Shown: positions 12,524 to 24,060 of the stretch, piece by piece | Layout: each line of letters opens with the position of its first letter | How positions within the stretch are numbered: the stretch's first letter is position 1 | NCBI RefSeq assembly: GCF_048544455.1 | Contig: NC_133534.1 | Span: 32,750,217-32,814,216, forward strand | Direction: 5' to 3' | Origin: Silene latifolia | Taxonomy: Eukaryota; Streptophyta; Magnoliopsida; Caryophyllales; Caryophyllaceae | DNA length: 64,000 nucleotides | Program-made: the position numbers and the translations under genes | The notes under the pieces: model-generated | What the model saw: the letters and a program-made list of their open reading frames with translations, nothing else | Told to the model about the DNA's origin: nothing | The model's database searches: none

Positions 12524-14325
12524 TGTAACATTTCGTATTTGTTATGTTTAATTGATGTGTCAAAAGTGTGTGTTAACCGTGTTAGAAATGCGTGACGTCC
12601 GTAAGTACGATATACAATACCCTTCCGAGGTTTGAGTATGGGAGCGAACTTCGGGACGAAGTTCATTTTAAGGGGGGAAGACTGTAATACCCCGTATTTT
12701 ATATAATCAATTAAACGGATATTATTATATATTAGTTATTATACATTTATATTACTAATTAAGTCGAGTTAATGGTGAGTCGATAATTACGTTAAGCTAT
12801 CGTAAGTTAATTGAGACGGGTTAATATGGAATTCGAAATGTGAGCAAACCCATTTAAGTGGCCCAATAGCATGTTCATCCCAATTAACCCTAAGCCCAAT
12901 TAACCTTAAACCCTAAACCTAATTAACCTAAACACTACCCAAATCCCTCCCTCAACCCGCCTCCCTCACGCCTCCCTCCTTCATCAGCTTCTACATCAAC
13001 TTTCACGCATAGAGAGAGAGAGAGAGAGTGAGCCTGGGTGTTGACGGCGCAGCAAGGAAGGCCTTAGGCCGTTGGTCGACAACCGTGGGTGGCCCTGGTG
13101 GCGGTAGTGGCGGCAGAAAAAGGTATGAGTCAACCCCATTTTCCTCTGTTTTCGCATTTACGTCGTGGGTTGGTTGTTGTTTCGTGACTAGGGGAGGTGT
13201 TCCTGGTGGTTGGTGTCGGGGTAATGGTAATGGGTGGTATGTGACGAGTGTAGTGGTGGTGGTTAGGGTGGTTTTGGGTGGTAGTAGTGGTTTGTGAAAG
13301 GCGGCGGCGTCGGGGGAGTAGAAACGGGTTTGTTTGTGGTTTTCGGGCGAGTTAGAATGGGTAGGTTTGGGGTGGCGCCACCGTGGACTCGGGGGAGGTC
13401 GAACCGGCGGCACCATGGCTCCTGGGTGCACTGCTTGACGGCGAGTAGGATGGTGGTTGTTTGGCAGGGGGTAGTTGTTGGTTGCGGTGGTTGTAGGTTG
13501 AGAATTAGAGGTGTTTGGTGAGGCACGGTGCTGAACCAGGCCAAAAGACAGCCCTGGTTTGACTCGCCAGCGACAGTCGACCCCAGTGGGGGTGGTCGTT
13601 GGTGGCTGGGTCAGAGTGGGTGTTTGGACTGGTGGCTGACACGGTGGAGAGGTGGCGCGTGGGAGTGTGGGAGTGCGTGTGAAGGGATGGTGGTTGATGA
13701 CGGGTTGTTTTTAGTTTTGAAACGGGTTTTTCATAGCTTAATCATTATAATTCGTTATTTGGTCGTATTCTTAATTAATTAATTTAATTCCCGAGTTAAT
13801 TAAATAATTAAAGACGGGTTTTTAGTCGGGTTGTTGAGTTGTTCAATTGTTTGATTCGGGTTTTCTTAATCGTATAATTCGTTAATCCTTTAATTATCAT
13901 TTTGGTTTTAGTTTCGAGTTATTTAAAATAAAATAATAATTAATAATAATTAATTAATTAGAGACGGGTTAAATAGAAAAGTTACTATATCGGGAAAGTT
14001 TCCATTTTTAGGAAATTCTATCTTTAATAACTCTCTATTTTGGGAACGGGAATAGTTAAGTAATTGTTATCATTTAATTATCTTTCGTGAGGGCTTAATT
14101 GTTGTGGAATATTCTTTGGACACCCGACTATTTGATCGCAAAGATCGAGGTAGGGAAATACACTTGACTTATTATCGTTGTTGTTTAATTGTGTTGACTT
14201 GATTCGTGGTTGTTGATTTACGTTATGATTCATATATGGGAAGGTGATTGACTGAATTGATCGTATTGAGTATGATATCACAACATCGGGTAACCGGCAT
14301 GATTTTATGATTTATCATTCAGTTG

Positions 14326-14415
<90 letters not shown>

Positions 14416-15063
14416 GTTGCATTAATTTTCGTTGAGCATTTCATATGCATTGGAGTTGGAGGATGGTGTAGGAGTGACGATGTTGAGATACGATGTGAGT
14501 TGTGATAAGGCCAGGCGGGTTCTCGCAGACTTGCCCTGGTGTCCTCAACAAGGAATGGCAGATCGGCTACGGTCGATATATATAGTCTACCAGGGGATCG
14601 GTATATGGTGGGTTGTCCGGGTTATGAGATATGAGATATGAGTTACGAGTTGAGATGGAGATGGAGGTGACTGAGGATCATGCATATCATATTTTGTTGT
14701 TTAATTGTTTTCCCTACTCAACCTCGTGGTTGACCCTGTGTATTCATGAACACCTGTGATGACCCAAATATTGGCGAGCAGACTTGACAGGTTAAGAGAT
14801 AGAATGGGAGCTGGATGGGCGTGAAACACTGGATCTGACGACTTAGTAGCTAGATCATCATCTAGAAGACTTTCACTTTTATTTATGTTAGTTCTTGTAA
14901 TCTGACGTAAAAGAGGTTTTGTAATAATTAAGTTAAAAACAATTATATAAATTGCCTTGGAGTTTAATTTGTTATTCACTACCTCGGGAAACCGAGATGG
15001 TAACAGTCCGGTTTATTAGGGAATGTCTTGACGAAGGCTTCTTTTATAAACCGGGGTGTTACA
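12524..15063 (+). repeat. 3' LTR of LARD
   Basis: 2540 bases, the partner of 6469-8932, with the same 159-base extension before TGTAATACCCCG (12683). The excess length is mostly a TA microsatellite of about 85 bases at 14328-14412, against about 15 bases in the 5' LTR. Confidence 0.92.
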
Positions 15064-15117
15064 ATACCGCTGAAAATAAGTAATCATAAGGAAAGGGATA
15101 CAACCAAGCAGATGTGA

Positions 15118-15777
15118 CTACACGCTACGAGCCTCGGCTGCAGCATTAGCTACACATTCTAATACATACGAGCACCAGTCATACTCCGCTATGGCACTCA
15201 CATCTTCAACCACTTTCAAAAGTTTGATTTCAATGCCGTTGTTCAATGTCGGCGCAAGGAATGATGAAATGCTAAGAAGCACAAACAGGCGGCAGAATTC
15301 ATCACCACCATCTTTGAATTGCTCCGACTCAATATAATTGATGACGTCTCCTAAAGGAATAGAATCAGAATTTGATTTCACTTTGAACTTTTTACGCCAC
15401 AGTTGTTTTATGCACACATATTTTTCATCTTTAGCACCAGGCATATGCCCAGTAGGTACTATTTCCATCTCTCTCTCACCAATAGGTAACATGAAACAGT
15501 CATAGACATCATACTTAGTAACCATAAACTCCTTCAACTCCGACGCTCTGAAAACATGAGAACCATCGCTGAAAGCCTCAAGAAATTCAGGAACATGTGA
15601 AAGCGGGAAAGTTCTGAGTTTCAGATGAAGCAGCCCCCCAAATCCAATCCTCTGTACAGCGGCTCGTTGGGCAATGTTAAGCTTACCAATAAGCTTGTGA
15701 AGCCGGTTGGGTCGACACTTAACTAAAAGCTTGAGGGGTAACTTGTGGTTGTTCTTCACTTCCAGGTACTTCTCCAT
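15118..15777 (-). pseudogene. ULP gene N-terminal region (copy A)
   Basis: A 219-codon open frame from the ATG at 15777. It contains RIGFGGLLHLKLRTFPL, TKYDVYDCFMLPIGE and FVLLSISSFLAPT, the pattern of the conserved N-terminal region in plant Ulp1-like transposon proteins (the GFGGLL ... DV..LP.G arrangement). The coding sequence should continue with the LLGCIPFLMITYFQRYDYRG stretch seen at 30840-30780, but the LARD splits it. An upstream ATG at 15788 in another frame matches the copy B start, so the true start differs between copies by small indels. Function of this region is unknown. Confidence 0.65.
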
Positions 15778-15844
15778 CAGATACCATCTGAATCAGGAAC
15801 ACAAAGTACATAAAAAATGCACAATATCAGTCAACCTATAACAG

Positions 15845-17375
15845 TCTACACATTTACATTTACACTTCTCCTACACTCACATTTACACTTCCAGTATCTT
15901 CACATTTACACTTCCACTTTAGTCAGATTTACCCTTTATTTGTTCACATTTACACTTACTCTATCCTCACATTTACACTTCCAGTATCTTCACATTTATA
16001 CTTCCAATTTAGTCAGATTTACCCTTTATTTGTTCACATTTACACTTACTCTATCCTCACATTTACACTTTCATTTTCTTCACATTTACACTTCCAATTT
16101 AGTCAGATTTACCCTTTATTTGTTCACATTTACACTTACTCTATCCTCACATTTACACTTTCATTATCTTCACATTTACACTTCCAATTTAGTCAGATTT
16201 ACACTTTATTTGTTCACATTTACATTTACTCTATCCTCACATTTACACTTCCAGTATCTTCACATTTACACTTACTCTTTAGTAAGATTTACACTTTATT
16301 TGTTCACATTTACACTTCTCCTATCCTCACATTTACACTTCCAGTATCTTCACATTTACACTTCCACTTTAGTCAGATTTACACTTTATTTGTTCACATT
16401 TACACTTACTCTATCCTCACATTTACACTTCCAGTATCTTCACATTTACACTTACTCTTTAGTCAGATTTACACTTTATTTGTTCACATTTACACTTCTC
16501 CTATCCTCACATTTACACTTCCAGTATCTTCACATTTACCCTTCCACTTTAGTCAGATTACACTTTATTTGTTCACATTTACACTTACTCTATCCTCACA
16601 TTTACACTTTCATTATCTTCACATTTACACTTCCAATTTAGTCAGATTTACCCTTTATTTGTTCACATTTACACTTTCATTTTCTTCACATTTACAATTC
16701 CAATTTAGTCAGATTTACACTTTATTTGTTCACATTTACACTTACTCTATCCTCACATTTACACTTCCAGTATCTTCACATTTACACTTACTCTTTAGTC
16801 AGATTTACACTTTATTTGTTCACATTTACACTTCTCCTATCCTCACATTTAAACTTCCAGTATCTTCACATTTACACTTCCACTTTAGTCAGATTTACAC
16901 TTTATTTGTTCACATTTACACTTACTCTATCCTCACATTTACAGTTCCAGTATCTTCACATTTACACTTCCACTTTAGTCAGATTTACACTTTATTTGTT
17001 CACATTTACACTTCTCCTATCCTCACATTTACACTTCCAGTATCTTCACATTTACCCTTTATTTGTTCACATTTACACTTCTCCTAAACTCACATTTACA
17101 CTCCCATTATCTTCACATCTACAGTTCCATTTTAGTCAGATTTACAGTTTTAGTGTTCACGTTTACACTTACTCTATCCTCACATTTACACTTTGAATAT
17201 CTTCACATTTACACTTCCAATTGAGTCAGATTTACACTTTCTATTTGATAACATTTACACTTCTCCTATCCTCACATTTACACTTTCTATTTGTGCACAT
17301 TTACACTTATTTTGGTTCACATTTACACTTGGGCTGTCCTCACATTCACAGTCCCAATTACGTCACATTTACAAT
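15845..17375 (+). repeat. Minisatellite block with 90-base higher-order unit (copy A)
   Basis: Largest array in the window, about 1.5 kb. Sub-units of 21-23 bases (CACATTTACACTT plus ten variable bases) are arranged in a higher-order unit of four sub-units, 23+23+23+21 = 90 bases, repeated many times with about 95% identity by eye. It lies upstream of the ULP gene start. Since 90 is divisible by three, the array stays open for 274 codons without being coding. Confidence 0.93.
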
Positions 17376-18023
17376 CCCCAAAAACAGGCTCGATTAAAAC
17401 CCTAACAAATTCATTGACACTACCCATCAATTCAGATTTACACTATGAATTTAATTAAAAATTCAAACACACAATAAAATCACATAAATTAAAACACGCA
17501 ATAAAATTGAAACACGCAATATAACAATTACGACTCAAGCATAATTTGCAAAATTAAAAAATTTAAACAAAGAAAGGAATAAAGGATGATCAGTGAATTA
17601 CCTTCAAAGTGAGATAAAGAAACAAAGATATACACTACAAGGGTTTGAATGCGATAAAATATAGAAAAGAAATGGAATTGTTGTATTTGGTAAGCAATAG
17701 AAATGGAACAGTAAGGAATAGAAAAGAAATGAAGAAATGTGAGATGAAAAACAGGAATAAGGAAGGACGGTTTTTTGAAATTATGAGGAGGTTGTATGAG
17801 ATAGTGGAGGGAAGTTGAATATAGTGCAAGTGACTGATGAGGAACATACATGCAGAATGAACAGTAAGTCTAATAGCCTAAGGAGAGAGGTAATTAGTCT
17901 ACATATTATTATAATGTTATAAGTTGCTTTTTGGTGTAATCTTAACCATTCATCCTCACAATCTAAGGGCTCTAAATGGGACTTATGGACTTAATGACTT
18001 AAGGTGGACTCACTTGATCCTTC

Positions 18024-18026
<3 letters not shown>
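17376..18026 (-). other. 3' terminal region of MULE copy A
   Basis: About 650 bases conserved at 32221-32864 in copy B. It lies upstream of the ULP gene (read on -) and so may hold its promoter and leader. A 107-codon - strand frame at 17528-17851 is rich in Phe, Leu and Ile and has no recognisable domain; I do not call it a gene. The right end (17960-18026) forms an imperfect inverted repeat with 18117-18182. Confidence 0.6.
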
Positions 18027-18121
<95 letters not shown>

Positions 18122-18182
18122 TCTAATGAGTCCCTTACTTCATTTGAGTCCTTAAGTCCTTATAAGGACCCTTAGATGGACA
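17960..18182. repeat. Imperfect inverted repeat at MULE copy A/B junction (candidate TIRs)
   Basis: The arm 17963-18026 (ATCTAAGGGCTCTAAATGGG ... GGACTCACTTGATCC) pairs in reverse complement with 18117-18176 (GGAGATCTAATGAGTCCC ... ACCCTTAGAT) at about 70% by eye. The TA/GA repeat sits between the arms. The 3' end of copy B (32795-32864) carries the same arm. I read these as the terminal inverted repeats of the MULE. Confidence 0.6.
18027..18116. repeat. (TA)n(GA)n microsatellite between the two MULE copies
   Basis: 26 TA units (18027-18078) followed by about 19 GA units (18079-18116). A TA repeat is also found at the far end of copy B (32865-32889), consistent with insertion into TA repeats or with target duplications made of TA units. 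Confidence 0.95.
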
Positions 18183-18724
18183 ACATCTATGGTGGAGATT
18201 TTTTTACAAAATGTAGGCAAAAAAAAAAGGGAAAAGCTTGGCTATGAAAGAGGACAACAATTCCTGCAAATTGTCCTTACCAATGATCATTTCCTGCGGA
18301 CAAAAGCATATATCCTTTGTACTATGTTTCCACTTTCCAAATTCTTCCTTCCTGAACACACTTAATTCCAACCTTTTTCTTTCTTTCTTCTCTCTAAAAC
18401 TGGGTGCTTTCATCTGAAAACGAAGCTAAAGTTCTCGCTAAATCCTCCAAATCAGCGTAAACATGCAAATAATAGATGACATCAATGGTATTTCTTCATT
18501 TTATTCATTGTTTTCAGTCACGTTTTCATATTTTTCAGTTGAATAGAAAGGATGAAGGTAATCATTACAGTTTTGCATGTCATTGAATTTGTTCATTCTT
18601 GTTTTGATTATTTCTTACTGGGTTTGAAATGAAGATTGTTAGAAGTAAATCTTCATGCTGGGTTTTCATTAATTTGAGCTTCGATTAGCATGAACGCATT
18701 CTGACAACATTTACATGAACATTT
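18183..18724 (+). other. 5' leader of MULE copy B
   Basis: AT-rich stretch between the 5' terminal repeat and the first minisatellite block. Probably the transposase promoter and leader. No open frame worth reporting and no clear TATA choice. Confidence 0.45.
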
Positions 18725-19490
18725 TTGCTATAGTTTTACATTTACACTTTTTATTGTTATAATTTTTATGTGAGTTAGCATTCTGACAACATTTACACTT
18801 TTGTTGACATTTACACTTTTAAAGCCTCACATTTACACTGCATTACTGCTCACGTTTACACTTTTCATGTACTTTTAAATTTACACTTTTTTATTGTTAT
18901 AGTCACCTTTGCATTTTTATTGTTATATTTTTTATGTGAGTTAGCATTCTGACAACATTTACACTTTTGTTGACATTTACACTTTTAAAGCATCACATTT
19001 ACACTGCATTCCTGCTCACATTTACACTTTTGGTGTAGTTTTACACTTTTGTTGACATTTACACTTTCAGACAATCACATTTACACTTCGTTTCTGCTAC
19101 ACATTTGGATGTTTACTCTTTTTGCTATAGTTTTACATTTACACTTTTTAATTGTTATAGTCATCTTTTAATTGTTAATATTATAGTTTTAATTTGAGTT
19201 AGCATTCTGACAACATTTACACTTTTGTTGACATTTACACTTATAAAGCATCACATTTACACTGCATTTCTGCTGACATTTACACTTTTGCTGACATTTA
19301 CACTTTGCAACAAAGCACATTTACAATTCGTTTTCTACCGACATTTACACTTACACTTTTGGATGTTTACTTTTACTATAGTTTTGACATTTACACTTTT
19401 GATGACATTTACACTTTCGAACAAAGCACATTTACACTTCATATCCGAGGACATTTACATTTACACTTACACTCTGTGCACATTTGCAGA
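18725..19490 (+). repeat. Minisatellite block upstream of the FAR1 transposase (copy B)
   Basis: ACATTTACACTT units with longer spacers (TTGTTG, AAAGCATC, TGTGAGTTAGCATTCTGACA). A longer unit, starting GAGTTAGCATTCTGACAACA, recurs near 18771, 18939 and 19195. It ends about 45 bases before the transposase ATG, so part is probably transcribed leader. Confidence 0.88.
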
Positions 19491-19533
19491 CTTGGTAAAA
19501 CAGAATGGGGTTCAACTTTGACAGCAGGGAGCG

Positions 19534-22500
19534 ATGGAGGTGGAGAAGAGGTTTACACCGTACATCGGCCAGGAGTTTGGGGGGGTTGAGGATGCGGTGA
19601 CTTTTTATAAGATATACGCCATTGCTTGTGGGTTTGATGTCCGTAGGTACATAACAAAAAAATGGCGTGGCGGTGAGATCAAGTCAAAGCTCTTCGTCTG
19701 CAATCGAGAAGGTTTCGCTCACAAGACGCCCAGAAAAGATCAGGATGACGGACTGGATGGGGAGAAGTCGCAGAGGATATTCAGGGTCACTAGAGTGGGG
19801 TGTAAAGCGAGGATACGACTATATAGGAAGAATGGTCTTTTATTAATTGACCGGTTCTACGAGGGTCACAATCACGAGCTTATCTCACTTAAGTACAGAG
19901 AGTTCCAGAAATTGTCGCGTAACATAACAGATTATCACAAGATGATAATCGTTTCAAACTCAAGGGTTTGTAATACATAATCACTCTCTATACTAAATAA
20001 ATAATTCCATTCATGTTATATTTATATGGCGTATCTGTTAATGATTGATTGGCAGCTGAAGATAGGAGCAACAAAAACATATAGAATCTGCAAAGAACAA
20101 GTGAATGGATACGAAAACATTGGAGCAAGCTTAAATGATTTTAAGAACTTCCATAGGGATGTTAAATGTTTCATTCACGAACGGGATGGTCAGTTGTTTG
20201 TTGACCATTTCAAGGAAATGACTGAAACAAGAATAGGTTTCTACTTTGACTATGACCTTAACGATGATGGCAGCCTACGTAGGGCCATATGGGCGGACGG
20301 TACTGCCCGAGATAATTACAAAATTTTTGGTGATGCGGTGTCATTCGACCCAACTTACTCCACCAATAAGTATTCTATGGTATTCACATCATTCACAGGT
20401 GTTGACCACCATAAACGATCTGTGACGTTCTGTGGGGCTCTAGTTGCAAGGGAAGATTATGAGTCGTTTAATTGGGTTTTTAGCCGGTTTTTACAAGCAA
20501 TGGGGGGTAAGGAACCCGAGTTCATAATTACAGATCAGGACCCAGGTATTATCAAATATGTCCCTCTTGTTTTCAAGACAGCGCGCCATCGGTTCTGTAT
20601 GTGGCATATAATGAACAAAATGCCAAGTAAGTTTGGCGTCTCGAGAAGCGATTATAATGAGTTCATGTGTAAAATTAATGACATTATATGGGACGATGAG
20701 CTTGAGGCAGCAGAATTTGATGGTATCTGGGAGCAAATAATTCAAGATCATGGTGTTGGCGTAAATGATTGGTTTGCAGATACATATGCTATAAGGGGAC
20801 AGTGGGTGATGGCGCATTGCAGAGACTTGAGGATGACGTCGATTATGAGGACAACTCAAAGATCAGAGAGCGAAAATAGCTTTTTCAAGAGGTTTGAGCA
20901 CAAGTCAGGAACATTGGTTGAGTTTTGGATGCGTTTTGAGAGCGCTATGGACCAACAAAGACATACACAGAAGCAGCTTGACAACATGGATAAGATCTCG
21001 TCCGCAACGGCGTCAACACATCTGGCATTAGAGATTCATGCTGCAAATGTGTACACCTATTCAGCTTTCCACAAATTCAAACAAGAAGCCATCTTCTCAA
21101 TTGATACATGTAGAACAAGAGGTTTCACTGAGAGAGGCGAGTTAGAGGTATCTACTGTCAAAGATTCAACCAGAAAGAAGAATTTTGAAGTTGCGTACAG
21201 TCCAGGTAGTTTACACTTCCTATGACATTTACACTTTCTGTTTTTATCTCATTTAAATTCATATAACTTAACATTTACACTTCTAATAACTTAACATTTA
21301 CACTTCCTATTAGTTTACATTTACACTTCCTATTAGTTTGCATTTACACTTCTAATAACTTAACATTTACACTTTACAATTGATGACATTTACACTTTAC
21401 ATCATATGACATTTACACTTCCTATACCTTAACATTTACACTTTTCCACTTATTGACATTTACACTACATTTCATGACATTTACACTTTACATAATATGA
21501 CATTTACACATTTAAATCCCCTATAACTTAACATTTACACTTCTAATACCTTAACATTTACACTTCCTATTAGTTTACATTTACACTTCTAATTACTTAA
21601 CATTTACACACTACATTTCATGACATTTACACTTTACATCATATGACATTTACACATTCAAATCCCTTAAACTTAACATTTAAACTTCTTATACCTTAAC
21701 ATTTACACTTTTCCACTTATTGACATTTACACTACATTTCATGACATTTACACTTTACATCATATGACATTTACACATTTAAATCCCTATAACTTAACAT
21801 TTACACTTCTAATACCTTAAACTTAATATTTACACTTCCTATACCTTAACATTTACACTTTTCCACTTATTGACATTTACACTACATTTCATGACATTTA
21901 CACTTTACATCATATGACATTTACACATTTAAATCCCTATAACTTAACATTTACACTTCTAATACCTTAAACTTAACATTTACACTTCCTATACCTTAAC
22001 ATTTACACTTTTCCACTTATTGACATTTACACGACATTTCATGACATTTACACTTTACATCATATGACATTTACACATTTAAATCCCCTATAACTTAACA
22101 TTTACACTTCTAGTACCTTAACATTTACACTTCCTATTAGTTTACATTTAAACTTCTAATTACTTAGCATTTACACACTACATGTCATGACATTTACACT
22201 TTACATCATGACATTTACACATTCAAATGCCTATAACTTACCATTTACAGTTCTAATACCTTAACATTTACACTTTCTATTAGATTACATTTACACTTCT
22301 AATTACTTAGCATTTATACTTTACAATTCATGACATTTACACTTTAGATCATTACATTTACACTTCTAATAACTTAACATTTACACTTTACAATTCAATA
22401 CATTTACACTTTACATCAGTGACACTATTTTTAACGTTCACACTTACATGCTAGCTTTATCTGATGACACAGGTACACGTAAAGCAAGCTGCAGTTGTAC

Positions 22501-23138
22501 GATGTTTGAAAGAACCGGAATCCTATGCCGCCATATAATATGGATTTTTTCAGGAAGTGGGATAAAGACTATACCAGAAGATTATGTTCTGAATAGATGG
22601 ATGAAAGAGTATCTCCGATTAAGGATTTTCAATACTAATGGTGAAGGAACAGAAAACATGCAAGTCATCGATGAAAAACAAATTGCAATGTCAATAATGT
22701 GGTCAAGTTCATGAAGTCAGTAGGGCTCCTTCGAGACAAAGGAATAGCTGATGTTGACAGCTTTTCCACTGTAATTAGATCATTTAAAAAGTCCCTGTCA
22801 CCATTAGGGGAAGTCTTTGAATAAAAATCAACAAATGGAGAAATTTCTAAATTGTACGGCATGTGAGGTAGTGACGATATTGCCACCAAAGAATTCGAAA
22901 AACAAGGGGACCAGGAAAAAGATTCTTTGTCACCAAAACAAAAGCAATGGTATTGGCTAGGAAACCCAAACGTAAGTGTAAGAATTGCAAGAGAATGACA
23001 AATCACGACAAGACAAATCGCCCTAACCCCTTCTCAAAGACACACGCCATTGTGCGAAGGGTCGTCTCGAACGAGAAGAGGATGAAGGAGAGGAGGAGGA
23101 AGAGCTGTAGTCAGAACAAGAATAGACGTCGATCGTGA
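19534..23138 (+). pseudogene. FAR1/FHY3-type MULE transposase (copy B)
   Basis: Three exons. Exon 1 (19534-19965) encodes the FAR1 DNA-binding domain (GCKARIRLYR ... HNHEL, WRKY-like zinc fold). Exon 2 (20056-21205) encodes the MULE DDE core, with Asp in VSFDPTY (near 20347), Asp in ITDQDP (near 20533) and the HRFCMWHIMNK motif. Exon 3 (from 22455) encodes the SWIM finger CSCTMFERTGILCRH and the CCHC-like tail. Intron 1 is 90 bases, phase 0. Intron 2 (21206-22454, phase 1) is entirely minisatellite. It should be a nuclear transposase binding the element. A 4-base loss near 22704 and a 1-base gain near 22812 throw about 36 codons out of frame, with stops, before the frame is regained. Without those it would be full length. 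Confidence 0.85.
21206..22454 (+). repeat. Minisatellite filling intron 2 of the FAR1 transposase (copy B)
   Basis: About 1.25 kb of ACATTTACACTT units with spacers such as TACATCATATG and CTAATACCTTA. A longer unit running from TTTCCACTTATTG to ATTTAAATCCC recurs about every 150 bases between 21440 and 22085. The block begins exactly at the GTAGTT donor and runs to the CTAG acceptor at 22451-22454. Confidence 0.9.
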
Positions 23139-23407
23139 CAAGTGTTGCTCTATATATTTTGAGTGTGTAACTTAAAACTTTGATGTGCTATAATCAAGCG
23201 GGCGATAAGGAATTGGTCTCATGGCGCAGTAACTTTGAATCTGCAGTTGGTGTAACTTTTAGTAACACCAACGTTAGAGTTACATTGTCATAAGACCAAA
23301 ATCTCTCTGTTTTATTAGATAACCAAACATTGTGTTACTTGAACTTATTTTGGATTACTTATGTTATTTCAAGTAAAATGATTACACTTATTTTCAAATA
23401 ACTGGTG
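23139..23407. other. Spacer after FAR1 transposase (copy B)
   Basis: Homologous to 725-1042. No gene seen. Confidence 0.5.
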
Positions 23408-23830
23408 TTAACATTTACACTTCCCATGTCAGCACATTTACACTTCCAGTAACTTCACATTTACACATACTATATCCTCACATTTACACTTTGAATATCT
23501 TCACATTTACACTTCCAATTTAGTCAGTTTTACACTTTATTTGTTTACATTTACACTTCTCCTATATTCAAATTTACACTTCCTATTTGTTCTTATTTAC
23601 ACTTTTTTTTTGTTCACATTTACACTTGGGCTGTCACCACATTTACACTTCTCATGTCACCACATTTACACTGCCTTCAATTTAATTTCAGTGTGTTTAC
23701 ATTCACACTTTCAGTATGATAAAGTTGACACTGACAGTGTTAACATTTACACTTTAAGTGTGTTACTAAATTACAAGTGTGATAATAGTTACACTTGCAA
23801 TTTAGTCACATTTACACTTTGAATAAACTA
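23408..23830 (+). repeat. Minisatellite between the convergent genes (copy B)
   Basis: ACATTTACACTT units, degenerating towards 23925 (CATTACACTTCATTA units). The part beyond 23467 is missing in copy A. Confidence 0.85.
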
Positions 23831-24060
23831 TGATTATAAATGCCAAAAAATAGTCAACCATTACACTTCATTAGTGTAATTTACCATTACACTTCATTAC
23901 TGTAAAGCTTACACTTGCAAACATTGCCAACCACAGTAGAAAACATTCTTTTCTAAGTTCAAGATTGCCAAACAAAATACATTTAAAAAAAAATATGTTC
24001 ACAAATTGTTCACTTTTTCGACAACACAGCCTTAATTTTGCGCTTCTTTTGTAACTTGGC

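Larger units (their letters stand above)
6469..15063 (+). mobile_element. Non-autonomous gypsy-type LTR retrotransposon (LARD)
   Basis: An 8595-base element with two LTRs of about 2.5 kb, a PBS matching initiator Met tRNA (TGGTATCAGAGC, 8936-8947) and a purine tract before the 3' LTR. The internal part (8933-12523) has no open frame resembling gag or pol, so this is a large retrotransposon derivative mobilised in trans. The terminal motif TTCGGGACGAAGTT plus AAGGGGGGAAGAC, and LTR ends TGTAATACCCCG/CGGGGTGTTACA, look like Tekay/Del chromoviruses; that assignment is inference. It lies in a coding exon of the copy A ULP gene, at the codons for RYDYRG. Confidence 0.92.
6464..15068. repeat. Target-site duplication ATACC around the LARD
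   Basis: The direct repeat ATACC occurs at 6464-6468 and 15064-15068. In copy B the uninterrupted site near 30780 has it once. This fixes both borders of the inserted element. Confidence 0.92.
1116..15777 (-). pseudogene. Ulp1/C48 protease-like gene of MULE copy A, interrupted
   Basis: Long - strand gene read from 15777 down to about 1116. Parts in order: conserved N-terminal region (15777-15118, resumed at 6468 after the inserted LTR element), a lysine-rich and acidic linker (5990-4119), a first C48 domain (about 4020-2095, with the minisatellite 2876-3625 as intron) and a second C48 domain (about 1680-1116). C48 proteases cleave SUMO-like conjugates; the role of such proteins in plant transposons is not settled. 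The gene is non-functional: an 8.6-kb element sits in a coding exon, the linker has in-frame losses, and a deletion near 1105 removes the Cys/Ser region and C-terminus of the second domain. Exon joins are inferred by comparison with copy B at 31525-24061. Confidence 0.75.
1..18026 (+). mobile_element. Giant MULE, copy A (5' end outside window)
   Basis: First of two head-to-tail copies of a Mutator-like element. The strand given is that of the transposase. In order: the 3' part of a FAR1-type transposase gene (+), a convergent Ulp1/C48-like gene (-), and a terminal region ending at the TA repeat at 18027. Long arrays of the ACATTTACACTT minisatellite lie between and inside the genes. It matches copy B (18117-32864) almost base for base over most of its length, apart from three differences: an 8.6-kb LTR element at 6469-15063, a deletion of about 800 bases near 1105, and single rather than duplicated Cys-exon sequence. 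Homology between copies fixes the extent on the right; the left end is not in the window. Classification as MULE rests on the transposase domains. The large size and the ULP cargo resemble plant ULP-carrying MULEs. Confidence 0.8.

Noticed and set aside
14323..14505. Frame reading YIYIYI
   Set aside because: TA microsatellite in the 3' LTR; the same applies to the frame at 30190-30429.
15817..17405. Long + strand open frames (274, 172, 156 codons) rich in HLHF, IYTS and FTFTL
   Set aside because: They are the translated minisatellite. The 90-base unit is a multiple of three and lacks stops, so openness is arithmetic. Similar frames at 27223-27665 and 31531-32241 have the same cause.
17528..17851. 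Conserved 107-codon - strand frame near the MULE end, also at 32364-32687
   Set aside because: Conservation is expected from the recent duplication. The composition is A/T-driven (Phe, Leu, Ile) with overlapping frames, so I treat it as flank or promoter.
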